The translations under genes and the position numbers were made by a program. This document shows, piece after piece, positions 45,746 to 53,462 of a stretch of 53,603 nt of DNA. Each line of letters begins with the position of its first letter. Position 1 is the first letter of the stretch. The notes below the pieces were generated by a model. That model saw nothing but the letters and a program-made list of their open reading frames with translations. It was not told where the DNA came from and did not search any database. Origin of the DNA: Deltaproteobacteria bacterium (GTDB taxonomy: Bacteria; Myxococcota_A; Polyangia; Haliangiales; Haliangiaceae); assembly GCA_021413675.1 (NCBI GenBank), contig JAIOQA010000358.1, positions 1 to 53,603 on the forward strand. Reading direction: 5' to 3'.

Positions 45746-45870
45746 TGCCAACCCTGCGGATCCGCGATGCACGCTGACCGGCAGCCGGCCAATCAGTCCG
45801 CCGTTCGGACAATGGGCGGAATGCGGACACCTCCTTCCACGAGTCCCGCACCGTCCGAAGCCTGTGCGCG

Positions 45871-46176
45871 CGCCGAGGGTCGCGCGCTGCGCCGAGGACC
45901 GGCGCCGAGGACCGGGGTTGATTGGACCAGGGTTGAGTTGACCACCCGCCGAGGGTCGCGCGCTGCGCCGAGGACCGGGGTTGATTTGACCAACCACCCG
46001 CCGAGGGTCGCGCGCTGCGCCGAGGACCGGGGTTGATTTGACCACTGGGTTGATTTGACCACTGCCGAGGACCGGGGTTGATTTGACCAGGTCCGGCCAG
46101 ACGGTTGATTGCCCAATGCCGCCGTAGCTCGGCTGACGCCGGATCGCACCGGGTCAGCGACCGGGGTTGATTTGCA
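45871..46176. repeat. Direct-repeat array next to the REP transposase
   Basis: The core CCGGGGTTGATT followed by TGACCA or similar occurs at about 45912, 45975, 46028, 46072 and 46160, with degenerate copies near 45930, 46047 and 46101. A longer unit beginning CGCCGAGGGTCGCGCGCTGC starts at 45871, 45947 and 45999. The last two copies are identical over 46 bases and 52 bases apart. GCCGAGGACCG is repeated inside the units. The array lies immediately upstream of the transposase gene and contains no credible coding sequence. Confidence 0.85.
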
Positions 46177-46214
46177 GAGAGCCAGCGGCGTCGTGATGGC
46201 GAAGCCTCGCGACG

Positions 46215-47108
46215 CTACGGCCGGGCGATCGCCAGCACGCACTCGCGCAAGAGGCGGTGGGCGGGGTCGCGATCGAAGCGGGGGTGCCAGGTCTGGGCGA
46301 TGGCGATCGCGGGCAGCGCGAGCGGGATCGGAAACCAGGCGATCGGCAGGACGTCGGCGAGGGCGCGCGCGACGATGCGGGGCAGGCCGGTGATGCAGTC
46401 GGAGCCGGCGACGGCAACGGCGGCGGCGGTGGCGGCCGGCACGGTGGCGACGACGGTGTGCGCCAGGCCGGCGGCGCGCAGGGCGCGGTCGATGGGGCCG
46501 TGGAGCTTGCCGCGCCGCGAGACGCCGATGTGGTCGTACGACGCGAACCGGCGCGCGGTGCGGCGGCCGCGCAGGAACGGGTGACCGCGACGGACGACGC
46601 CGACGTACGCATCCCGGACGAGCACCTGAGTGCGGAGCTCGGGGGCGGCGTCTCCGACGACGCCGAGATCGAGATCGACGCGACCGTCGCGCAGCTCGTC
46701 GGGGAGCTCGTCACCCTCGGCGACGAACGCGAGCGTCAACAGCGGCGCGCGCGCCCGGATCGCCGCGAGCAACGGCTGGAGCCACGGGCCGATGATGCCG
46801 TCGTTGCTGCGGATCGTGAGCGTGCGCGCCACGGTCGCCAGCGCGGGCGTGTGGCCGCCGGCGAGCAGGTCGTGGCCCTCCGTGGCCAGCCGGGCGACGC
46901 GATCGCGCACCGCGGTCGCGTACGCGGTCGGCACCAGCGCGCGGCCAGCGCGCACGAGCAACGGATCGCCGAGCGCGACGCGCAGACGGCCGAGCACGCG
47001 GCTCATCGACGGCACGGTGACGCCCATGCGGCGCGCCGCGCGGCTGACGCTGGCCTCGTCGAGGAGCGCGTGCAGGCTGGGCAAGAGGTTCCAGTCCACA
47101 GTTGTCAT
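46215..47108 (-). CDS. LysR-family transcriptional regulator
   Basis: 297 residues from the ATG at 47108 (MTTVDWNLLPSLHALLDEASVSRAARRM). The helix-turn-helix is ASVSRAARRMGVTVPSMSRVLGRLRVALGDPLLVR (about 18-53), a standard LysR N-terminus. The substrate-binding domain runs from about 85 to 297. The variant VPSMSRVLGRL replaces the commoner QSAVSRALARL. It is divergent from the O-methyltransferase gene, with 68 bases between the starts, and probably regulates it. The short gap contains GCACG-GTA-CGTGC (47163-47175), a small palindrome that could be part of its site. Confidence 0.93.
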   Translation of the reverse strand: MTTVDWNLLPSLHALLDEASVSRAARRMGVTVPSMSRVLGRLRVALGDPLLVRAGRALVPTAYATAVRDRVARLATEGHDLLAGGHTPALATVARTLTIRSNDGIIGPWLQPLLAAIRARAPLLTLAFVAEGDELPDELRDGRVDLDLGVVGDAAPELRTQVLVRDAYVGVVRRGHPFLRGRRTARRFASYDHIGVSRRGKLHGPIDRALRAAGLAHTVVATVPAATAAAVAVAGSDCITGLPRIVARALADVLPIAWFPIPLALPAIAIAQTWHPRFDRDPAHRLLRECVLAIARP

Positions 47109-47176
47109 GCGCGACAATGATAGCTTGCCTTCGGTTGCGCTTCCCGACATGACGACGGCGGCGCACGGTACGTGCC

Positions 47177-47836
47177 ATGCAGACCCTCTTCCAGCCGATC
47201 GTCACGACCCTGCTCGACGAGCTCTTCCGCGACGCGGAGCGCACCGATGCGCCGTTGATGGCGCAGCTCCACGCCATGCCCGCGGACGAGCGGGGCGCGC
47301 TGATGGCGGACTACAAGCGCCTGTATGGCGCGGCCAAGGACGCCTACTTGCCGATCTCGCGTGCGGCCGGGGTGCTGCTGTACACGCTGGCACGCGCCCG
47401 CGACGCCCGCCTCATCGTCGAGTTCGGCACCTCGTTCGGGGTCTCGACGATCTTCCTGGCGGCGGCCCTGCGCGACGCTGGCGGCGGTCGCCTCATCACC
47501 AGCGAGCTCGAGCCGAGCAAGGCGGCCCGCGCCAAGGCCAACCTCGAGCGCGCGGGGCTCGCGGACCTGGTCGAGCTGCGGGTCGGCGACGCGCTCGATA
47601 CGCTCGCCGATGTGCGGGGGCCGATCGACCTCGTCTACCTCGACGGCGCCAAGGCGCTGTATCGCCCGATCCTGGATCGGCTCGAGCCCGGGCTCGCCGA
47701 TCGCGCGGTGATCGTGGCGGACAACATCGACATGGTCGAGCAGGTCGAGAGCTACACCAGCCACGTGCGCGACCCGGCGCAAGGCTACGTGTCGACCCGC
47801 GTCAACGACCTCGAGATCTCGCTGCGCATACGCTGA
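47177..47836 (+). CDS. SAM-dependent O-methyltransferase (family 3, catechol-type)
   Basis: 219 residues. Motif I is VEFGTSFGVSTIFLAAAL (about 81-98), a form of E-h-G-T-x-x-G that binds SAM. Motif II is ITSELEPSKAARAKANLERAG (about 106-126), and the metal-binding aspartate lies in IDLVYLDGAKALYRPIL (about 151-167). The pattern matches small cation-dependent O-methyltransferases acting on catechols and related aromatics; the substrate is unknown. It is divergent from the LysR gene. A stem GGAGGCG...CGCCTCC (47919-47950) lies downstream without a T-run. Confidence 0.88.
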   Translation: MQTLFQPIVTTLLDELFRDAERTDAPLMAQLHAMPADERGALMADYKRLYGAAKDAYLPISRAAGVLLYTLARARDARLIVEFGTSFGVSTIFLAAALRDAGGGRLITSELEPSKAARAKANLERAGLADLVELRVGDALDTLADVRGPIDLVYLDGAKALYRPILDRLEPGLADRAVIVADNIDMVEQVESYTSHVRDPAQGYVSTRVNDLEISLRIR

Positions 47837-47960
47837 GCCGAGCAACGCGAGGCGGCTCGGGGCCGGATGAGATCGGGCTGCGCGTCCGCGCGCGGGCCGA
47901 TCGATCGAACAAGAGCCTGGAGGCGAAAGCCTCACAGGGCTGACGCCTCCCCGAACGCCG

Positions 47961-47989
47961 TTGACGCTAGGTTGCTAGCATGCTAGCAA
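47961..47989 (+). promoter_or_regulatory. Perfect 18-base palindrome at the RHH gene promoter (probable operator)
   Basis: TTGCTAGCATGCTAGCAA (47972-47989) is a perfect palindrome built from GCTAG units; a further GCTAG lies at 47966-47970. TTGACG at 47961-47966 could be a -35 box, with TAGCAA (47984-47989) as a poor -10 box 17 bases later. The RHH gene starts at 48001. Ribbon-helix-helix dimers bind such short inverted and direct repeats. Confidence 0.65.
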
Positions 47990-48000
47990 TCCTCTGGCGC

Positions 48001-48165
48001 ATGGCCGACGACGTGAAGCAGTTCAACGTGTACCTGCCGGTCGAGCTCATTCGCGAGGTGAAGCATCACGCGGTCGAGACCGAGCAGTCGCTGTCGGCGA
48101 TCGTGGCGGCGGCGCTGCGCGCGCACCTCGACGAGCAACGGCGGAAGCGGAGGAAGCATGACTGA
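48001..48165 (+). CDS. Ribbon-helix-helix (CopG/Arc-like) DNA-binding protein
   Basis: 54 residues from the ATG at 48001 (MADDVKQFNVYLPVELIREVKHH). The strand KQFNVYLPVEL followed by two helices (IREVKHHAVETEQ and SLSAIVAAALRAHLDEQRRK) is the standard RHH fold. An ATG at 47980 is in frame but would put the palindrome inside the coding sequence. Its 3' end overlaps the VOC gene by eight bases, so the two are co-translated. It is probably an autorepressor of the three-gene unit, or half of a toxin-antitoxin-like module; no toxin is recognised, which favours the first. Confidence 0.8.
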   Translation: MADDVKQFNVYLPVELIREVKHHAVETEQSLSAIVAAALRAHLDEQRRKRRKHD

Positions 48166-48517
48166 CGGCATCGAGGGTCTGCTGATCGAGACGCACAACT
48201 GGGGCAAGACGGTCGCGCTCTGGCAGGGGCTGGGCTACGTGCTGGAGTTCGAGACCGATCACCACTCGGGGCAGCTGCGCCACCCGCGCGGCGGGCCGTT
48301 CCTGTTCATCGCGGAGCGCCCCTCGACGCAGGCGCTGCAGATCGTGCCGATGGTCGCGGTGAGCGACCCAGCCACCTTCACGCCACCGCACGCCGCGACA
48401 ATTGTCCGGCCTTTCGAGCGGCAGCACTGGCCCGTGCTCGAGATGCTGCTCGGCGATCCCGACGGGCGATCGATCAGCGTGCAGGCGCCCGCACCATCCG
48501 AGGCGCCCCATGGCTGA
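48158..48517 (+). CDS. VOC/glyoxalase-fold protein
   Basis: 119 residues (MTDGIEGLLIETHNWGKTVAL). The pattern of a strand, the helix KTVALWQGLGYVLEFE, then GQLRHPRGGPFLFIAER and the closing LLGDPDGRSISVQAP match one vicinal-oxygen-chelate domain. Such proteins act as lyases, dioxygenases or binding/resistance proteins. The usual metal ligands are not obvious here (no early His), so a binding role is possible. It starts inside the RHH gene and ends inside the methyltransferase gene (ATGGCTGA overlap, eight bases). Confidence 0.75.
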   Translation: MTDGIEGLLIETHNWGKTVALWQGLGYVLEFETDHHSGQLRHPRGGPFLFIAERPSTQALQIVPMVAVSDPATFTPPHAATIVRPFERQHWPVLEMLLGDPDGRSISVQAPAPSEAPHG

Positions 48518-49376
48518 TCCAGCGCCGGATCCAGCGCTGGCGCCCGAGGACACCGCGGTGCGCGTCGCGCTGTGGCGCGCGCTGCACGCCCTGGCCGACG
48601 CGCCGCCGCACGTGCTCGACGATCAGGTCGGGCTCGCGCTGGTCGCGCCCCCCGAGGGCTGGCGCGATCGCCCGGACATGAGCCCGTTCACGCGGCCGTT
48701 CCGCGCATCGATCGTGGCGCGGGCGCGCTACATCGAGGATCTGGTCGCGGCGCGCGCCCAGCACGGCGTCGGGCAGTACGTCATCCTCGGCGCGGGCCTC
48801 GATACCTTCGCGCAGCGCCGCCCTACCCTCGCGGCCGGCCTGCAGATCTTCGAGGTCGATCGCCCCGGGCCGCAGGCGTGGAAGCGCCAGCGCCTGCTGG
48901 ATCTCGGCTACGGGATCCCGCCGTCCCTGCACCTCGTCGGCGTCGACTTCGAGGCGGGCGATGCCTGGTGGGATCGGCTGGCGGCCGCGGGCTTCGATCC
49001 GCAGCGTCCCGCGGTCGTGGCCTCGACCGGCGTCAGCATGTACCTCACCGAGGACGCGATCGCCGCCACGCTACGCCAGGTCGCCGCGCTCGCGCCGGGA
49101 TCGACGCTCGCGATGTCGTTCATGCTGCCGATCGAGATGGCGGAACCCGAGCTGCGCCCGGGGATCGAGCGCGCGGCGGCGGGCGCGAAGGCGAACGGCA
49201 CGCCGTTCATCAGCTTCTTCACGCCACCGGCGATGCTCGCCCTGGCGCGCGCGTGCGGCCTGCGCCACGTCGAGCACGTGTCGGCCGAGGCGCTCGCGCT
49301 GCGCTACTTCGCGGACCGCACCGATGGGCTGCGACCGCCGCGCAACGCCGAGGAACTCCTGATCGCGACGACCTGA
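48510..49376 (+). CDS. SAM-dependent methyltransferase of the leucine carboxyl methyltransferase-like (TIGR00027) family
   Basis: 288 residues from the ATG at 48510 (MADPAPDPALAPEDTAVRVALWRALH). The SAM motif is YVILGAGLDTFAQRRP (about 91-106), and the second motif is IFEVDRPGPQAWKRQRLLDLG (about 113-133). ASTGVSMYLTEDAI (about 171-184) matches the GVhxYL phrase of the family. These enzymes methylate small molecules in many actinobacteria and myxobacteria, often in polyketide-linked settings; the substrate is unknown. It is last of the RHH-VOC-methyltransferase unit and ends 10 bases before the stop of the convergent flavodoxin-type gene. Confidence 0.88.
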   Translation: MADPAPDPALAPEDTAVRVALWRALHALADAPPHVLDDQVGLALVAPPEGWRDRPDMSPFTRPFRASIVARARYIEDLVAARAQHGVGQYVILGAGLDTFAQRRPTLAAGLQIFEVDRPGPQAWKRQRLLDLGYGIPPSLHLVGVDFEAGDAWWDRLAAAGFDPQRPAVVASTGVSMYLTEDAIAATLRQVAALAPGSTLAMSFMLPIEMAEPELRPGIERAAAGAKANGTPFISFFTPPAMLALARACGLRHVEHVSAEALALRYFADRTDGLRPPRNAEELLIATT

Positions 49377-49386
49377 CGCCGCCGCA

Positions 49387-50739
49387 TCAGTCGAGCGGCT
49401 TGGCCTTGAGGTCGCGCTGGCTGACGTGGTTGCGATACGCCTGGTAGCGCCAGCCGAGATCGCCCATGAGGCGATACAGGCCATCGGGCATCGGCCGCGC
49501 GATCATCTCCTCGATCGCCTCCGCGGGGATCGGCTCGCGGCGCGCGAGCGCGGGCGCGGCCAGATCGAGCGCGCGCTTCACGTGCTCGGCGGGGCCGTGC
49601 TGCTCGTCGAGCGGGCGCTCGGGGCTGATCGAGCCGCCACCGCCGAGCGGCAGGCCGCCGGCCCAGGCGTAGCCGGCACGCACGGCGAAGTGCCGGGCGA
49701 TGCGCAACGCGGTCCGGATCTGCTCGGGCTCGGGAAAGCCGCAGTTGATGATCACGGCGAACTGCGCGGGCGGGAAGTCGGGGTTGCGGACCTGCGCGAC
49801 CAGCTCGAGCGCGTGGGTCGCGAGCGCGGGCAGCGCATCGACATACAGCGGCGTGACGAGCACGAACAGATCGGCCTCGGCGATCGCCCGCGCCGCGACC
49901 AGCGCCTTGCCGCGATCGTGGATGAACTCGGTGGCGACGTGCTGCTCGACGAGCGCGCCGCCCTGCTCGAGGCGCACGGCGAGCGCGCGGGCGAGGTTCT
50001 CCGACGCGCTGGTGCCCTTGACCTTGGCGCTGCCGTTCAGGATCGCGACGCGCGGCGCGGTCCGCGCGTCGACCGCCGCGGTCGGCACTGCCTGCCCTTC
50101 CGGGCGCTCGGGCGACGCGGCCTCGATCAGGGCCGCGCGCAGCGGCGCGCGGTCGTCGAGCGTGGCGCCCGGGACGTCCTCCGAGGCCAGCATCTCGCGG
50201 ATCGCGTCGGCCCACGCCTCCTGATCGGTGTCGTCGACGACCGCGGCGCCGAAGCGCGGCGCGAGCATGTTGATGGCGTTGGCCTCGGCGAACTCGCGCC
50301 AGGTGCGCGCCTGCGAGCTGTCGGGCGCAGGCAGCCAGCCGAGCGCGAACAGGTTGGCGACGTGATCGTAGCGGCCGCGGTGGTGGGTCAGCGCGGCCCG
50401 CTTCTCGAAGAACGGCGCGAGCAAGCAGATCATCCGGTCCATCGCGCGCTTGAGCGTGTAGCCGTGGCCGCCGAAGGTGATCGCGTCGAGCAGGATCAGG
50501 TTGTCGGCGTCATGGATCGCCTGGACGATCACCTGCTCGGTGTCGAGCGAGCGGCAGTAGCCCGGGGTCTTCACCCAGCAGTCGAACTCGCCCTGGCAGT
50601 ACGCCAGCTTGATCGTGGCGAGATCGAAGGTCTGGATATCTGTCTCGCCGGTGCGCGCAAGCTCCGTTACGAGGCACGCTGCCAGCGCTTGCAGCGAGGG
50701 ATGCTGCGGTGATGCGGCGGACAGGATGATCGTGGCCAT
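49387..50739 (-). CDS. Tandem flavodoxin-fold NAD(P)H-dependent oxidoreductase-like protein
   Basis: 450 residues from the ATG at 50739 (MATIILSAASPQHPSLQALA). It contains two flavodoxin-like domains in line. The first (about 1-180) has SAASPQHPS as phosphate loop, then CQGEFDCWVKTPGYC (about 47-61), the C-x(5)-C-W-x(5)-C pattern of iron-sulfur-flavoprotein-like reductases, and DAITFGGHGYTLKRAMDR. The second (about 235-400) restarts with VAILNGSAKVKGTSASENLARAL and has VLVTPLYVDALPAL. FMN binding is likely. The linker between them is acidic. No electron-transfer partner adjoins it. The head-to-tail pair suggests an internal duplication followed by divergence. Confidence 0.83.
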   Translation of the reverse strand: MATIILSAASPQHPSLQALAACLVTELARTGETDIQTFDLATIKLAYCQGEFDCWVKTPGYCRSLDTEQVIVQAIHDADNLILLDAITFGGHGYTLKRAMDRMICLLAPFFEKRAALTHHRGRYDHVANLFALGWLPAPDSSQARTWREFAEANAINMLAPRFGAAVVDDTDQEAWADAIREMLASEDVPGATLDDRAPLRAALIEAASPERPEGQAVPTAAVDARTAPRVAILNGSAKVKGTSASENLARALAVRLEQGGALVEQHVATEFIHDRGKALVAARAIAEADLFVLVTPLYVDALPALATHALELVAQVRNPDFPPAQFAVIINCGFPEPEQIRTALRIARHFAVRAGYAWAGGLPLGGGGSISPERPLDEQHGPAEHVKRALDLAAPALARREPIPAEAIEEMIARPMPDGLYRLMGDLGWRYQAYRNHVSQRDLKAKPLD

Positions 50740-50885
50740 GCCCGCGCGTTCTGCAACTTCGACGCCCAGCGCGGCCACATGTGGTTGCCGGGCGTTGGCC
50801 GCGGCCCGGCGCGCGTTCGCGAAAACCGTGCAGCGCGCGCCGGCGGGATTTGCACCGGCGCAGACCCGCGCTCAGCGATCGCCGG

Positions 50886-51137
50886 TCACGCCTTGGGCGC
50901 GGGCGCGGTCCAGGGCTCGCCCATGTAGACGTTGCCCTTGGCGAGCTCGTCGACGAACTGGGCGAGGCGCTTCTGCTTGTCGGGCTCGAGCTTGGCCTTG
51001 CCGAGCCAGCCGAGGTACTCGTTCTGCTGGTAGGCCGGGCGAGCGCGGAACGCCTCGACGAGGTCGCGCTTCTCGAGCGCGCTGCGCACGAAGCCGGGCA
51101 TGGCGTGCTTCTGGGGCGTGAGGGGCTTGGGCGGCAT
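50886..51137 (-). CDS. YdeI/OmpD-associated-type small protein
   Basis: 83 residues (MPPKPLTPQKHAMPGFVRSALEKRD). The segment AFRARPAYQQNEYLGWLGKAKLEPDKQKRLAQFVDELAKGN matches the C-terminal helix-rich motif of YdeI/OmpD-associated proteins, in which EY-x-x-W-x-x-x-AK-x-x-x-T/D-K-x-x-R is the core. The family is linked to bacteriocin or polymyxin protection in enterics, but its biochemistry is unknown. It is cytoplasmic, in the gap between the flavodoxin and oligopeptidase genes. The short length fits the minimal domain alone. Confidence 0.72.
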   Translation of the reverse strand: MPPKPLTPQKHAMPGFVRSALEKRDLVEAFRARPAYQQNEYLGWLGKAKLEPDKQKRLAQFVDELAKGNVYMGEPWTAPAPKA

Positions 51138-51203
51138 GGCGCGGATGGTGCCCCAAGGCGCGCCTTGGGCGGTAGCGGCCGGTGACCAGAAGCGCCGCCG
51201 GGG

Positions 51204-53375
51204 TCAGGAGCCGCGGGCGGGCGCAGGCAGCGCCCCGCTCTGCCACAGCGCGAACGCGATGATATCGGTCCACTCGGCGGCGAGTTGATCGCGATCGCCG
51301 CCGGCGTGGCCGGCTGCGCGGTCGATCCGCAGCAGGATCGGCCGGCCGCTGGTGGTCGCGTGCTGCAGCCGCGCGGCCAGCTTGCCGGCCTGCCAGTTGG
51401 CGACCCGCGCGTCGGCGCCGCCGACCGAGAACAGCACCGCCGGATACGCCACCCCGTCGACGACCCGGTGGTACGGATCGGACGCGAACATCGCCCGGTA
51501 GTCGTCGGCGCGCTCGACCGAGCCGTACTCCGGGATGTTGGCGGTGCCGGTGGCGAGGACGTGCGCGCGCAGCAGGTTGCCGATCGGCGAGCGCAGCACC
51601 GCGGCGGCGAACAGCGCCGGCTCGCGGGTGATCGCGCCACCGATCAGCACGCCTCCGGAGCTCTGCGAGATCGCGGTCAGGCGATCGGGCGCGGTGAGCC
51701 CGCGCGCGACCAGCGCGTGCGCGCACGCGAGGTAGTCGTCGACCGCGCGCTCCTTGCGGGCGCGGATGCCGCCCTGGTGCCAGGGCGTGAGCCAGCCGCC
51801 ACCGCCGCGGGTATCGCAATCCGCCCACACGCCGCCGCGCGCGATCCACGCCAGCACGATCGGATCGGTCGCGGGCTCGGCGCTGACGCCGTAGGCGCCG
51901 TAACCCTGGAGCAGCGCCGGCGCCGGGCCGGTCAGCGTCTCGGGCCGCAGGATCGTGAGCGGCACCGCGGTGCCGTCGGCGCTGGTGACGGTCACCTCCT
52001 CGACGACGATGTCGTCGGCCGCGGCCTGCGACGGCGCGATCGCGAGCGGCCGCACCGTGATGGCGGCGCGCGCCGGATCCGGATCGATCGCGAACCACGC
52101 CGGGCCGTGGGTCCACGACTCGAGCGCGACGAACGCGCCGGGCGCGTCGGGCCGCGACTCGAACCACGCGACCGAGGTGCCGGCGAGCTGCGGGATCGCG
52201 GTGAGCGGGCCGCCGTCCCACGGCACGCGCGCGAGCCGCATCGCGCGGCCATGCTGGCGCTGCAGGTAGAGGCCATCGGCCGCCGCGGCGATCCCGACGA
52301 TGACGTCATCCGAGGCGGGCACGAGCGTCGTCGCGGACGCCATCGTGCCCCGCGCCGCGTCGAAGCGGACGATGCGGCGGGTCGGCACGTCGCCGGTGAT
52401 CGCGTAGATCGCGTCGCCGTGCGCGATGACCTGCACGATCCGATCGCCGTCGCCGGCGATCTTGCGCCACGCCGCGCGCCCCTCGCTGACCTCGGCGAGC
52501 GGCGCGACGTAGATCCACGTGTCGCGCGACAGGCCGAAGGTCGCGACCGCGATGGCCCAGGGGCTGTCGCGGTGGCCGTAGACCGCGGTGCCGACCCGGG
52601 TCAGGCCGAGGCGCGCGTCGAGCGGTCCGAAGACCGGACGGTCGCGATCCGGGTCCTCGCCGAGGACGTGCTGGAACGTGTCGACGCCGACGCCGGGGCG
52701 ATCGCCATCCAGATCGGGGTGGCGGCGGGCGTAGAAGATCGCGCGGCCATCGGGCCGCCACGTGAACACGCCGGCGACGCTGAGGATGTCGTGCAGCGGG
52801 CGACCGGTGTCGACGTCGAGGATCTCGAGCGGCGCGCGCTCGTCGCCGTTGTCGTCGATGCCGTACGCGACCAGGCGGCCATCCGGCGACGGCACGATCG
52901 AGCTGAGCGCGCGGCGATGACCGGGCGTGGACCGCGCCGCGGGATCGACCAGCAGGCGATCGCCGCCGTCGACGCCGTCGCGCACGTACAGGCGGAAGAC
53001 CCGATCGGCGGGCGCCATCACCGACAGGAACAGGCGCGGCGCGGCGCCGGCGACGTGATCGAGCACGACCCGCGCGTCGTCGCGGCCGGCGGCGCGGACC
53101 GCGACGCCGAGGCGATCGCGATCGGGGATCGCGGCCAGCACCCGGCGCGCGTGGGCGTCCTGCGCGGCGAACACCGCGCGCGTCGCGGGCGCGTCGCGCT
53201 CGAGCCAGCGGTACGGATCGACCACCAGCAGGCCGTGCCGGGTATCGACGACGGGATCGATCGGGACCGCCGGCGCCGGCGACGCGGGCGCGGCTCCGCG
53301 CGCGAGCGGGGGCACCGGCGCCTCCTCGGCACCACAGGCGGCGATCGCGAGCCCGATGCACACGCAGATCCTCAC
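51204..53375 (-). CDS. Prolyl oligopeptidase (S9A) lipoprotein
   Basis: 723 residues from a GTG at 53375 (VRICVCIGLAIAACG); the lipobox AIAAC provides the anchor Cys. The beta-propeller (about 75-440) follows the N-terminal phrase VVDPYRWLERD. The hydrolase domain has the usual order: LQGYGAYGV, CDTRGGGGWLTPWHQGG, RLTAISQSSGGVLIGGA with the catalytic serine near 571, VGGADARV with the aspartate near 654, and RAAGHAGG with the histidine near 689. The elbow is S-Q-S-S-G-G where most relatives have G-G-S-N-G-G. It degrades proline-containing peptides outside the cytoplasm. It is divergent from the partial gene at 53463. Confidence 0.92.
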   Translation of the reverse strand: MRICVCIGLAIAACGAEEAPVPPLARGAAPASPAPAVPIDPVVDTRHGLLVVDPYRWLERDAPATRAVFAAQDAHARRVLAAIPDRDRLGVAVRAAGRDDARVVLDHVAGAAPRLFLSVMAPADRVFRLYVRDGVDGGDRLLVDPAARSTPGHRRALSSIVPSPDGRLVAYGIDDNGDERAPLEILDVDTGRPLHDILSVAGVFTWRPDGRAIFYARRHPDLDGDRPGVGVDTFQHVLGEDPDRDRPVFGPLDARLGLTRVGTAVYGHRDSPWAIAVATFGLSRDTWIYVAPLAEVSEGRAAWRKIAGDGDRIVQVIAHGDAIYAITGDVPTRRIVRFDAARGTMASATTLVPASDDVIVGIAAAADGLYLQRQHGRAMRLARVPWDGGPLTAIPQLAGTSVAWFESRPDAPGAFVALESWTHGPAWFAIDPDPARAAITVRPLAIAPSQAAADDIVVEEVTVTSADGTAVPLTILRPETLTGPAPALLQGYGAYGVSAEPATDPIVLAWIARGGVWADCDTRGGGGWLTPWHQGGIRARKERAVDDYLACAHALVARGLTAPDRLTAISQSSGGVLIGGAITREPALFAAAVLRSPIGNLLRAHVLATGTANIPEYGSVERADDYRAMFASDPYHRVVDGVAYPAVLFSVGGADARVANWQAGKLAARLQHATTSGRPILLRIDRAAGHAGGDRDQLAAEWTDIIAFALWQSGALPAPARGS

Positions 53376-53462
53376 CGAGCGGAGACCCGCGTCGCGGGCC
53401 GCGGTTGCGCGCCGACCGCGATCGATCTCGACCGGCCGCGGTGCGCCGGCTACGCTCGCGCG

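Noticed and set aside
45871..46176. CRISPR array suspected from repeated units at 46 kb
   Set aside because: The copies are unequal in length and spacing, there are no uniform spacers and no cas genes. The neighbouring REP transposase explains the repeats better.
48001..48517. RHH and VOC genes as a toxin-antitoxin pair
   Set aside because: The second protein has a VOC fold and a third co-translated methyltransferase follows. No known toxin fold is present.
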